This document shows positions 29,061 through 38,254 of a stretch of DNA of 64,000 nt, one piece after another. The position numbers and the translations under genes are program-made. This stretch comes from Teratosphaeria epicoccoides (taxonomy: Eukaryota > Ascomycota > Dothideomycetes > Mycosphaerellales > Teratosphaeriaceae): contig JADDMT010000010.1 in NCBI GenBank assembly GCA_021401465.1, positions 372,001 to 436,000 of the forward strand, written 5' to 3'. A model generated the notes under the pieces. The model saw nothing but the letters and a program-made list of their open reading frames with translations. It was not told where the DNA came from and made no database searches. Numbering within the stretch: position 1 is the stretch's first letter; every line of letters begins with the position of its first letter.

Positions 29061-32000
29061 ATGTCGCGATACCCGCCCTCGGAATACCGTGGGCCAAGGG
29101 ACCGCTCGCGCTCTCCAGCGCGTTTTCAAGACAGGAGGGCATCTGCTGCCTCCATCTTCGACAACCGACCCTTGGCGCCGCCAAGGATCGCTTCAGACGC
29201 TCCGCGCGGGCCGAGATCTCAACTCGATGGATCACGCGCCTCACTCTCCGGCCCAAGTCCTTCGTTTGGTGCGGGAGCACGACCGGGATATTCATCATTG
29301 AGGGATGCACCACCGCTTGGGACCAGTACTGCTGAGCGAGGCAGACCATATCGAGAACGGGATTTCGAGCGACGCGAAAGAGTACCCTCTCCCCGAGAGA
29401 GATCACCCTTACGCAACTTCAAGGATGCGCGGGACTATGCACCGCGCGACTTTCCGCCGCGCGAACTAGACATTGGCCGCGCACGCAGAGGGTCGCGTGA
29501 TGGACCTCCCTCTGCAGGCTCAACCTACTCCGATAATAATCTGCCCTTTGCCTCGAATGGGCATAGAAGTGGTTTTGCTGCTCGGGGACGCGGCAGAATC
29601 GATAATCTCGATTTCAGAGGCAGTCGCGCGGGCCGTCGGGCGTTCGAGGACCGAGAGTCGCTGAGACGAGAACGTTCGCCGCCCCAGTCTAGGTGGGGGA
29701 GAGCGCACTCGCGGGACGTCATCGAGAGAGGGAAAGAGAGAAAGCCATTCGACAGGCATGACGACGAAAGAAGATCCGACTGGAAGGAGCGAGACCGCGA
29801 TATTGATCGACCTCGCCGTGATCTGTCTGCATCCAGGACAGACAACCGGCACTCTCACGACATCTTTGGTGGCGGACCTCCATCACAGGCTTCCCAAGCA
29901 TCGCAGATCAATCCCGAGCGGCTTGCGCTGCTTGAAGAAGCCGGCATTGACCTCACTGATCGCAAATCTTCTGCACAACCGCCCCCTGCTAGTCAGCATG
30001 GCCGGTCTCAGATGCCCGAGACTCCATCTTATCTGAATGGCAGGGCAGAGACTATGGCCAATAGGTACAATCAGCGAGGCTCGTCGCCGGTGAATGCCGC
30101 GCCCGCCGTGCCCGCATTCTCCTTTGCGCTAGCTCCTCCAGCAACTCCATCGACCAATGCTGCACCGTCGGCGATTCCCAGACCGGCATCCGAGGATCAA
30201 GCATCTAAAGCACTGCGTCAAGGGGCACCTGTCGAGCCTCCAAGGCCCTTACCAGAAGAGAAGCCGGAGCCGCCTTGTGAAGTGCCAAGCGGCCCCCGAA
30301 ATCCTCCGCCAGCACCAAAAGCCCTGCTGGCTGAGGTCCCACCGACCGCGCCACGAGCTCCTCGAGCGCATGAAGGCGACGTGGCTGCCAAATTCGGAGG
30401 CCGGCTACAAGGTGTGCGCTCCCTGGAAGGTCTGAATGCGTCGGAAGCTGCTCGTCAAAATCCTCTTGGCCAGCCGTCAATCTCTCCGGCTCCATCTGCC
30501 CCGCTTTTACCAACGCTGGTCCAGCCCATCTCCCCAAAGGTTCAGTTTGGTCGTTTTGGAGATCTTGATCCTCCCACTGGACCGAGGGCCATACGCATGT
30601 CTCCCGCTCAGGTATCTGCGTCGCCAAAGCCGCCCTTCGAGTCGCCACGTTCAGATGCTGGCGCCTTTATGGGCTTGCCTGGAATGTCGCGGGGTCAAAC
30701 TCCGCCGGCTTCAGCTCCATCAGGGCCTCGAAATCGGTCGTTTAGTGTATCGCCGAAGGTCACGAGCTCTACAATCCCGACCGCGCCCAAAGGCAACCGC
30801 ATACCTCCTACTGCCCCAAGAGGCGGCGTTGGTGGACCGGGTCGATCCCAACAGGATCGGCTCGGCGCGCCGTTGCCCTGGGCTCCTCCATCTGCGCCAA
30901 GACATCTTCAGTGGAATCAATGGCGCAGGCAAGGTCCGCCCACCAGCTACAACGACAAAACGATTCCCGCCAAGCGCGATTTCACCGGCGAGGAGAAAGA
31001 ACGCAATTTTGAAGCCAATACATTCAGGAGGCAACCTGCCGCCGGATTTCCGTTTCCAACCGCGTCCCCTCACAAGCTTGATACCGCTCACAGGATCATG
31101 CCGAGTCATGGCGCAGCTGCTTCACATAACGTGAAGGAGGGTATGGAAATGGATGAGCAGGATCCAGACCCTTCATCCAGCTCAAAGCAGCCACCGGCGT
31201 CGGGTCATTCAGCAGCTCAATCGTTCTTCGGCAAGCCGTCCATCGAGGCGGTGCCTGAGGGCCCTGCTGTCTCGGAGCTTGCCGACGAGTTGTTGTCTAG
31301 CAGCGAAGAAGATGACCATGACGATCAAGAAGATCTCGCCCTGCTGAACGCCAAATTCGAACGGCAGAAGAGAGTTCTAGAGTCACAAATCGTCGACCTC
31401 AGCGGACCCGAGTATCGAGCAACTACTCCGCTCGAAACCATCGCTCGGCTTGCCCGCATATCTGAACAGGATCTCGAGCGAGCGCGGACACATCGAGAGC
31501 ACCGAGAGATCGAGGAGAGCGATCGGACCTCAGTCAGCGACAGCCGCCTTCTGCTCCCAGCAACGCACTTATCAGGCAGCGAAGAAGGCCCTGACCTGCT
31601 CACTCCCAAAGGCGAAGTCGCAGAGCCTGAAGTTCAAGTGCAGAGCAGCGATGAGGGCCTCTTGGACATCAGGCGCTTACGCAGGCGCACTCCAGAGGTT
31701 ATTACTTTGCCCTACCTCACTAAAGCCACTGCGTCATTCCAAGCTGCTGATGCTCTTCCCGAGGAAATACGAGAAAGCGAAGAAGCGAAGGCAATTGTTG
31801 CTGCGGCCATTCAGCTAGAAACAGATCGAGAGGCAGACGCGGCAGACCTCGCCGAGGGTGGATTCGCAGACATGTTGGAAGAGTGGCGCGAAGAATGTGA
31901 GGATTTGGACCGTCAGAAGAAGGAAGAAGAAAGACTTGAGCGGCAGCAGTCGATGGAAGTTGAAGCGGGTCCAGAGCCCGTGGCACCTCCAGCGCCGCCC

Positions 32001-35000
32001 GCCAGTTCCATTGCAGAGGGACGACGGCAACACAAATTCGCGAGCGAGTACGAGTTCGAAAAGGTGCTTCGCGAATCTGAAGAGACAGCACGTCTCGAGC
32101 AGGAGAAGCTGGAGCGCGAAAATCGGAAAAACTTAGCAGACATGGAGAAGGAAGCGAAGGTACCAGACCAGGAGGTTGAAGAGGATCGCAAACGAAGTGT
32201 CTTCATCGACACCAACCGACTCCGAGATCCCGTGGACCTGACTTTGGTGTACAGCTACGAGCCTCCTCCTGACACTTTCACCGATCACGAGCAGCAAATA
32301 TTCATTGCTGCGTTCAAGGAGACCCCGAAAAAATGGGGCGAGATCGCCTCATTGCTGCCTGGAAAAACGTACAGAGATTGTATACACCACTACTATGCCA
32401 ATAAATGGGATGGGAGATTCAGAGACAACCGTACTAGAAAACTGAAGGCAGGAGGCCGCGGCAGGGGTAGGGGAGGCAAGGCCCCTCCTCGTGGGCGAGG
32501 GTCGGCTGCCATGGCCGATCTCAACAGGACAGAAGAGCCCGTCACAACGTCTGAGAGTGGCAGGCCCAAAAGAGCTGCTGCGCCCACTACCTTTGGCGAA
32601 CGAGAACAGGATTCCAAAACAGCGTTGGTTGGTCCTTCACCTGTTAAGAGGCCAGGGAACTCGAAGCAAGACGGCGCTGGTGACTTAGGCACAGACAAGT
32701 CTGGAAAGCGTCGTAAAGGCGCTGGTGAGAAGCCTGGCCGAAAGGCAAAGACCCAGCAGCCGTTGGCCCAGCTTGCAGCAGCTCCTTCAGCATCGCCGAA
32801 CACTCCATTTGTGTCGGCTGTTCATCCCAACGAAGATGTACCGAGGATGCAGAGCTTAGAGGAGGCTAGCCTACTGACTGGCCTGCACACTGGACATCAG
32901 CTCGTGCTGCATCACGAAGGGCACATGGTCTATCCTGCGGAACCGTACAATCCCCCAATACATACCGCCGAGGAAGTCAATCGCGCAAAGCAAGTCGCTC
33001 AAAATTCGTCTTCTTCCAAGTCCAGCGCATCCAGCTATTGGTCTGTTCCGGAGCAGCAAGACTTTAAGAGATATATTGCTCACTTTGGTACCGACTTTGG
33101 TGCAATTGCGGCGCATATGGGGACTAAGACACAAACTATGATTAAGAATCATTATCAAAGACAAGTCGACGGAGGCGACAAAGATAAATTGAAGGATTCG
33201 GCGGTGAGGGCAGATATGAGGAAGGAAAGAGGCGAAGACATCGGTCCGCCACCAACACCTACACCAATTGTGAAGCGCAAGTACGACAACAATCAGCCCA
33301 CGCCCGCTCCCGCACCGCGGACACTGGCTCCGCATACCGATGTTATGGAAATCGACGACCCGGCCCCTCCTCCGCCTCAGGTCCCTCCGAAGCACGTCTC
33401 GCCGCCACAATTCCAGCCGCAGCCACGCTTTCCTCCTTCAGCTCAGGCTACACCAATTTCAGCTCATCGCATTGTGCCAAGCCCAGTAACAACAGCCGTG
33501 TCACCGGCCGTTCCACAAACGCAAGCGCCTGTACCTGCACCGGCCAGAAGTACACAACATCCGCTCGGACAAAGGATAGCGTTCCTGTCTGAGGCACGAC
33601 AAGAACCTAGGCCGGGACTGCAGACGACACCGTCCTTTCGCCGGGGACAAGATGCGCCGCCTCGGGGTCAACAACAGCACCAGACGCCAGTGCCTGATGC
33701 GCAGTTCATGAAGAACCTGGCACAAGAGCAGGAAAGAGCATTCAAGATGCAGCAGCAACAGAGTCAGCAAGATCGATTGGACTCGTTGCAGCGGACCGCC
33801 TCGCTTCAGCAAAGCTCTGCTCACAACTCTCCAGCCATCCCTCCCTTGCAAGCTCCACCAGATCGCAGGCAGCTGATCGACGACCGCGATCGTGGCCCAA
33901 GCCCTTCAAGATTCGGGCAATCCCCGTTCTCAAGGCCGCCTTTCAGCCAGACAGTGTTAGGTCATTCTGCAATCGCCGGACCGCTGACAGGTGTTTCTGC
34001 CCTTCCAGGCAGGCCAGCGTACAACCCGTCGCCAACCAAGAGAGAGGAACCATCACGTCCAAGCTCCGTGGCACCCATGCAACACTCGCAGCCCTCAGCT
34101 CCTGCACCAGCGCCTGAGCCTCCGAAACGCTCGAACTTGATGTCAATATTGAATTCGGAAGCAGAGGATCCTAAGCCAGTCAAGCGTGAGAGCATCGCAT
34201 CGGTCTCAGTACGTGCAGCGTCCCCTGCACCAACCACTTTCCCTGCTGGCCAAGGCTCTACATCACAGCAAGGAATCAGCCATACAAGGCGCGAGACCTT
34301 TGGCCAACCTTCTGTGCCTCAGTCAAATTTTCGTGGAACCGGCTTCCCACAACCGGGTCAGACACCGGCTCCAGCCTCATCTCATAGGCACGAGGGTTCA
34401 GCGAGCGGCACGCCTGTGGCCCCCGGCAAGCCAGATTGGGCCGCACGGGTGCTCGAGCAAAGACAGAGCACTGGACAGCCTAGTCCACCAGCCGTGGAAC
34501 GGGATGGACGTCCAGTATTCTCACACTCACACCGCACTTCCCTCATGGGCCAGATCAAGCAACCCATGAGAGGCAATCCCTCGCCTCCGCCACACCACGT
34601 CATTGGGCACTCAAAGACACCATCTCTGACGGCAAAGTCAACGCAGCCTCTGCGAGAATCACATGCAGCCTTGCAGAGAGAAACAGCTCAGATAGGCGCG
34701 CACGGACATGGTCAGCCAAGCCAGCCACTGCATGCAAATCCATACGCTCAGCAGCCAGGAGCATCGCCATTCGGCCAGCAGCCGCCCCTTCCACACGCAC
34801 AAAACCACGCTCATCACGCGCACAACAGTTCGCTAGGCACACCCTTCTCTACTATGCCACGAGGGCCGAGCCGCGATGATCTGATTCGCGAAGATGCATT
34901 GCGTCGAGACGAGATTCTGCGGCGAGAAGACGCTGTGAGGCGAGATGACGCTCTCCGACGGGATGAAGCCATGCGCCGTGACGAGGCTTTCCGGCGCGAA

Positions 35001-35465
35001 GACGCCATTCGTCAAGAACAGCATCAGCGTTACATGGCTGAGCAACGCGACCGCGAAGAACGGGAGGTGCAATGGCAGATTAGGCAGGAGCTGGACCGGC
35101 GGCGAGAGGCTGATTACAAGCATCGGGAGGCCCTCGCTCAGGCGCAGATGCGGGATGACCAGGAGAGGCACGCGCAGGCGCAAGCGCAAGCGCAGGCGTA
35201 TGGTCGGGGCCCACCACCCCAACCATTACACCCGGGCGCATTTGCTGCGGCGGGTTTCAGTCAGTCGCGGGCATCAAGTGGATTCGGCGCACGGGAGCAG
35301 GCCATGAGAGAGACAGAGGCTGCAATGAGAGAGCAAGAGCGAGCGCAGCAGCAGGAGATGATGGAACGCAGACGGCGTGAAGAGGAGGGCAGGAGGCAGG
35401 AGGAGCCGTTCTACCGGCATACGCCACTTGGAGGGTACGGTCATCCGCCGCCACCCAGGAGGTAG
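29061..35465 (+). CDS. SNT1: Double-SANT corepressor-like protein (SNT1/NCoR type)
   Basis: 2134 residues, single exon. The N-terminal 1000 residues are disordered, with Arg/Ser/Pro-rich parts (MSRYPPSEYRGPRDRSRSP). A charged helical region at about 870-1060 (EEWREECEDLDRQKKEEERL and similar) is coiled-coil-like. SANT1 is at about 1068-1116 (FTDHEQQIFIAAFKETPKKW, LLPGKTYRDCIHHYYANKW). A basic GRGRGRGGKAPPRGRG linker and then SANT2 at about 1323-1368 (YWSVPEQQDFKRYIAHFGTD, NHYQRQV) follow. Two SANT domains in a giant disordered protein define the NCoR/SMRT-Snt1 family, the scaffold of the Set3 histone deacetylase complex. The C-terminus has a run of RRDE/RRED units and Gln/Ala-rich coiled coil. 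ATG at 29061 is the first good start; the in-frame GTG at 29052 is unlikely. Confidence 0.85.
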   Translation: MSRYPPSEYRGPRDRSRSPARFQDRRASAASIFDNRPLAPPRIASDAPRGPRSQLDGSRASLSGPSPSFGAGARPGYSSLRDAPPLGTSTAERGRPYRERDFERRERVPSPRERSPLRNFKDARDYAPRDFPPRELDIGRARRGSRDGPPSAGSTYSDNNLPFASNGHRSGFAARGRGRIDNLDFRGSRAGRRAFEDRESLRRERSPPQSRWGRAHSRDVIERGKERKPFDRHDDERRSDWKERDRDIDRPRRDLSASRTDNRHSHDIFGGGPPSQASQASQINPERLALLEEAGIDLTDRKSSAQPPPASQHGRSQMPETPSYLNGRAETMANRYNQRGSSPVNAAPAVPAFSFALAPPATPSTNAAPSAIPRPASEDQASKALRQGAPVEPPRPLPEEKPEPPCEVPSGPRNPPPAPKALLAEVPPTAPRAPRAHEGDVAAKFGGRLQGVRSLEGLNASEAARQNPLGQPSISPAPSAPLLPTLVQPISPKVQFGRFGDLDPPTGPRAIRMSPAQVSASPKPPFESPRSDAGAFMGLPGMSRGQTPPASAPSGPRNRSFSVSPKVTSSTIPTAPKGNRIPPTAPRGGVGGPGRSQQDRLGAPLPWAPPSAPRHLQWNQWRRQGPPTSYNDKTIPAKRDFTGEEKERNFEANTFRRQPAAGFPFPTASPHKLDTAHRIMPSHGAAASHNVKEGMEMDEQDPDPSSSSKQPPASGHSAAQSFFGKPSIEAVPEGPAVSELADELLSSSEEDDHDDQEDLALLNAKFERQKRVLESQIVDLSGPEYRATTPLETIARLARISEQDLERARTHREHREIEESDRTSVSDSRLLLPATHLSGSEEGPDLLTPKGEVAEPEVQVQSSDEGLLDIRRLRRRTPEVITLPYLTKATASFQAADALPEEIRESEEAKAIVAAAIQLETDREADAADLAEGGFADMLEEWREECEDLDRQKKEEERLERQQSMEVEAGPEPVAPPAPPASSIAEGRRQHKFASEYEFEKVLRESEETARLEQEKLERENRKNLADMEKEAKVPDQEVEEDRKRSVFIDTNRLRDPVDLTLVYSYEPPPDTFTDHEQQIFIAAFKETPKKWGEIASLLPGKTYRDCIHHYYANKWDGRFRDNRTRKLKAGGRGRGRGGKAPPRGRGSAAMADLNRTEEPVTTSESGRPKRAAAPTTFGEREQDSKTALVGPSPVKRPGNSKQDGAGDLGTDKSGKRRKGAGEKPGRKAKTQQPLAQLAAAPSASPNTPFVSAVHPNEDVPRMQSLEEASLLTGLHTGHQLVLHHEGHMVYPAEPYNPPIHTAEEVNRAKQVAQNSSSSKSSASSYWSVPEQQDFKRYIAHFGTDFGAIAAHMGTKTQTMIKNHYQRQVDGGDKDKLKDSAVRADMRKERGEDIGPPPTPTPIVKRKYDNNQPTPAPAPRTLAPHTDVMEIDDPAPPPPQVPPKHVSPPQFQPQPRFPPSAQATPISAHRIVPSPVTTAVSPAVPQTQAPVPAPARSTQHPLGQRIAFLSEARQEPRPGLQTTPSFRRGQDAPPRGQQQHQTPVPDAQFMKNLAQEQERAFKMQQQQSQQDRLDSLQRTASLQQSSAHNSPAIPPLQAPPDRRQLIDDRDRGPSPSRFGQSPFSRPPFSQTVLGHSAIAGPLTGVSALPGRPAYNPSPTKREEPSRPSSVAPMQHSQPSAPAPAPEPPKRSNLMSILNSEAEDPKPVKRESIASVSVRAASPAPTTFPAGQGSTSQQGISHTRRETFGQPSVPQSNFRGTGFPQPGQTPAPASSHRHEGSASGTPVAPGKPDWAARVLEQRQSTGQPSPPAVERDGRPVFSHSHRTSLMGQIKQPMRGNPSPPPHHVIGHSKTPSLTAKSTQPLRESHAALQRETAQIGAHGHGQPSQPLHANPYAQQPGASPFGQQPPLPHAQNHAHHAHNSSLGTPFSTMPRGPSRDDLIREDALRRDEILRREDAVRRDDALRRDEAMRRDEAFRREDAIRQEQHQRYMAEQRDREEREVQWQIRQELDRRREADYKHREALAQAQMRDDQERHAQAQAQAQAYGRGPPPQPLHPGAFAAAGFSQSRASSGFGAREQAMRETEAAMREQERAQQQEMMERRRREEEGRRQEEPFYRHTPLGGYGHPPPPRR
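34872..35020 (+). repeat. Coding repeat of 7-residue RRDEALR units
   Basis: About seven units of the type REDALRRDEILRREDAVRRD encode a regular heptad of alternating acid and arginine near the C-terminus of the SNT1-like protein. It should form a long charged helix. Confidence 0.75.
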
Positions 35466-36059
35466 GACCTCGAACGTGGAGGCGGAGCGCACCCTAACTC
35501 CAGACCGCCTGCACGCTCTGGGGAAGGCTCGGCAAGCGAATGTCGCGTCGACGAAGATGGGTCGCTGGGCTGTTGCTGGCCGCCAGGACGGCGGTAGTTG
35601 ACGTCGCTTGCATAGCGTTCGTGTATGCATGTAGGTTTCACATGATGATATCAAGCATTGATCTGACATTCCACAATCACTCTCGTGATTGGTTGTTGGG
35701 TGACCAGCGCAAGCCTCGGGCCATGTGCAATTCATGGTCTGGACGGGCCAGAGAAGCGGAGCAGGATCGTCTAACTTTCAATAGGAATCGGGCTAAGTTC
35801 AGGTCAACCCGAGCCACTCCCGATTTCGCTTCGGCTGGCTCGAAGATCCAACCAATGACAGCACCCCGAAATCAGGTGGCGTAAGGATCCCCACCACCCC
35901 CCACACCCTTGCACGCTGCGGAGTCGGAATTATTGGGAATTGTCACAATACCTTATTAACAATGGATAATCATAATAACAATCAGCGATTCGTCTTCTTT
36001 CGTCCGTTTCTTTCCACTTCCCCATCTGCGGAGGCTGCACAGAGAAGCAAACATCCACA
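35466..36059 (+). promoter_or_regulatory. HEM1 promoter with two CCAAT boxes
   Basis: Upstream region of 5-aminolevulinate synthase. CCAAT occurs at 35852-35856 on the plus strand and as ATTGG at 35688-35692. CCAAT-binding Hap complexes control haem genes in fungi, so these are reasonable candidate sites, but the motif is short and chance matches are common. Confidence 0.35.
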
Positions 36060-37928
36060 ATGGAGGCTCTTCTTCACCAATCGCGCAGAATGTGTCCCTT
36101 CCTGAACAAGACGTCGCCCGCCACGCTCCGCTCGATGAGCATGAGCACCAGCAGCCAGCACACCGCACCGGGCGGCGGCGCCATGTCCAACCTGCAGATT
36201 ATTGCTCGCCGCTGTCCAGTCATGGGCAAGGCGCTGAAGGTGCAGAGCGCCTGCATCGCCAACTCCGCTCTCGCAGGTGCTTTTGGGGGTTCGAGGGCAT
36301 ACCCCCCCAGGGTGCCGAGGGCGAAGCTGCACACAAATGCGCCGAACCAAGCTCAAGCGGTCGAGATGCCGAGGACGAGGGCGCAGCATGCTCCGTTCAC
36401 TCCGCCGACGGCAGCCAAGCCAGCAGCTACAGGTGCTGGTCCGCACCAACACCGTGTGGCACCCGATCCACCGAAGCCCGCCAAGTTCGACTACGATGGC
36501 TTCTATCGGAACGAGTTGGACAGGAAACATCAGGACAAGAGCTACCGTTACTTCAACAACATCAATCGTCTGGCTGACGAGTTCCCGCGCGCCCACATGG
36601 CTACGCCGGAGGAGAAGGTCACGGTCTGGTGCTCGAACGACTACTTGGGCATGGGCAGGAACAAGCACGTGTTGAACAAAATGCACGAGACTTTGGACAG
36701 ATATGGTTCTGGCGCCGGCGGCACCAGGAACATCTCAGGACACAACCAGCATGCCATGAGCCTGGAGGCGACCATCGCGAAGCTGCATGCGAAGGAGGCG
36801 GCATTGGTGTTCTCGTCTTGCTACGTGGCGAACGATGCTACACTGGCAACTCTGGGCAGCAAATTTCCGAACTGTGTGATCCTCAGCGACAGCATGAACC
36901 ACGCCTCCATGATTCAAGGTATTCGCCACTCTGGTGCCAAGAAGATGGTCTTCAAGCACAACGATGTGGCGGATTTGGAAGCTAAGCTCGCGAGCTTGCC
37001 GCCAGAGGTGCCCAAGATCATTGCCTTTGAGAGTGTTTACAGCATGTGCGGCTCCATTGGTCCCATTGAGGCGATCTGCGACCTGGCTGAAAAGTACGGT
37101 GCGATCACTTTTCTGGATGAAGTACACGCAGTTGGCATGTATGGACCAAGCGGCGCTGGTGTCGCCGAACACCTAGATTACGAGACGTACGCTCAGGGGC
37201 GCAATTCCAAACGAACAGTTCAAGACCGGATTGACATCATCACCGGCACACTTGGCAAGGCTTACGGATGCGTCGGAGGCTACATTGCCGGCAGCGCAAA
37301 GATGGTCGACACGATCCGATCTTTGGCTCCTGGTTTCATTTTCACCACATCGCTGCCTCCGTCAACAATGGCAGGTGCGCAGGCCGCCATTGAATACCAG
37401 ATGAGCTACCAGGGCGACCGCAGACTCCAGCAACTTCATACTCGTGCCGTGAAGGAAAATCTGGCCGAGCTCGACATTCCAGTCATGCCTAACCCCTCGC
37501 ATATCATTCCCGTTCTTGTCGGCAACGCCGAGGTTGCAAAGAAAGCCTCAGACCTGCTGCTCGAAAAGCATGCGATCTACGTCCAAGCTATCAACTACCC
37601 GACCGTGCCAGTCGGCCAAGAGCGCCTGCGCATCACGCCGACTCCCGGCCATATCAAGGAGTACCGCGATCACCTCTGCCAAGCCCTCCAGAGCGTGTGG
37701 CAGGAGCTCGGCATCAAGCGCACCTCGGATTGGGCACGCGAAGGTGGCTTCATCGGCGTCGGGCAGAAAGACCCACAGACTGTCGAGCCGCTGTGGACAG
37801 ACGAACAGCTTGGTCTGACCGAAATTGTCAAGGAGATGCAGGCTGGGCAGGGCGCGCTTGGTGTGCTAGAGAATGTGCTTGAGTCCGAACGCGTGCAGGT
37901 GCAGCAGGCTGTTGCCGCGGCTGCTTAG
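36060..37928 (+). CDS. HEM1: 5-Aminolevulinate synthase, mitochondrial
   Basis: First step of haem synthesis: glycine + succinyl-CoA to 5-aminolevulinate, PLP-dependent, in the mitochondrial matrix. 622 residues, single exon. Two haem-regulatory CP motifs lie in the targeting region, RRMCPFL (Cys12) and ARRCPVM (Cys52), through which haem blocks import in homologues. The catalytic core starts FDYDGFYRNELDRKHQDKSY. Motifs: VWCSNDYLGMG, GSGAGGTRNISGHN, ILSDSMNHASMIQGIRHSGA, FESVYSMCGSIGPI, FLDEVHAVGMYGPSGAG (PLP Asp) and TGTLGKAYGCVGGYI with PLP lysine 400. RLRITPTPGH is near the C-terminus. Length and motifs match fungal enzymes. Confidence 0.97.
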   Translation: MEALLHQSRRMCPFLNKTSPATLRSMSMSTSSQHTAPGGGAMSNLQIIARRCPVMGKALKVQSACIANSALAGAFGGSRAYPPRVPRAKLHTNAPNQAQAVEMPRTRAQHAPFTPPTAAKPAATGAGPHQHRVAPDPPKPAKFDYDGFYRNELDRKHQDKSYRYFNNINRLADEFPRAHMATPEEKVTVWCSNDYLGMGRNKHVLNKMHETLDRYGSGAGGTRNISGHNQHAMSLEATIAKLHAKEAALVFSSCYVANDATLATLGSKFPNCVILSDSMNHASMIQGIRHSGAKKMVFKHNDVADLEAKLASLPPEVPKIIAFESVYSMCGSIGPIEAICDLAEKYGAITFLDEVHAVGMYGPSGAGVAEHLDYETYAQGRNSKRTVQDRIDIITGTLGKAYGCVGGYIAGSAKMVDTIRSLAPGFIFTTSLPPSTMAGAQAAIEYQMSYQGDRRLQQLHTRAVKENLAELDIPVMPNPSHIIPVLVGNAEVAKKASDLLLEKHAIYVQAINYPTVPVGQERLRITPTPGHIKEYRDHLCQALQSVWQELGIKRTSDWAREGGFIGVGQKDPQTVEPLWTDEQLGLTEIVKEMQAGQGALGVLENVLESERVQVQQAVAAAA

Positions 37929-38254
37929 TTGGCAGTCGCTGCTATAGCTGTTGTGGAAGTTTCCGTGTGGATTTTCGAAGCGGGATGGGTCAGACGAAGC
38001 GATGCAGCCGGTGTTCTTGCCAACTGATCGACACGCCTCACAGGCACTTTGCAATGTAATTACGCGTAGCTCCTCGCTCCGGCTGCTTCTTGGCTGCTGA
38101 GCGACTGAACATGAGGGCCCTCTTATCATCTGCATCATTCACCTGCGCGACGGTCCTTGTGCTTCAGGCACTGTACTTTCGTGCACCAGGTCTGCATGTG
38201 CCCTTTCTTGAGGAGACTTTGGCCGTTCCCATCTGGGTTCGGACCCAAGCACCT
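37929..38254. other. HEM1 3' flank, start of gene-poor island
   Basis: 326 bases with no supported gene. Beyond it, decayed sequences continue to about 43 kb. Confidence 0.4.
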
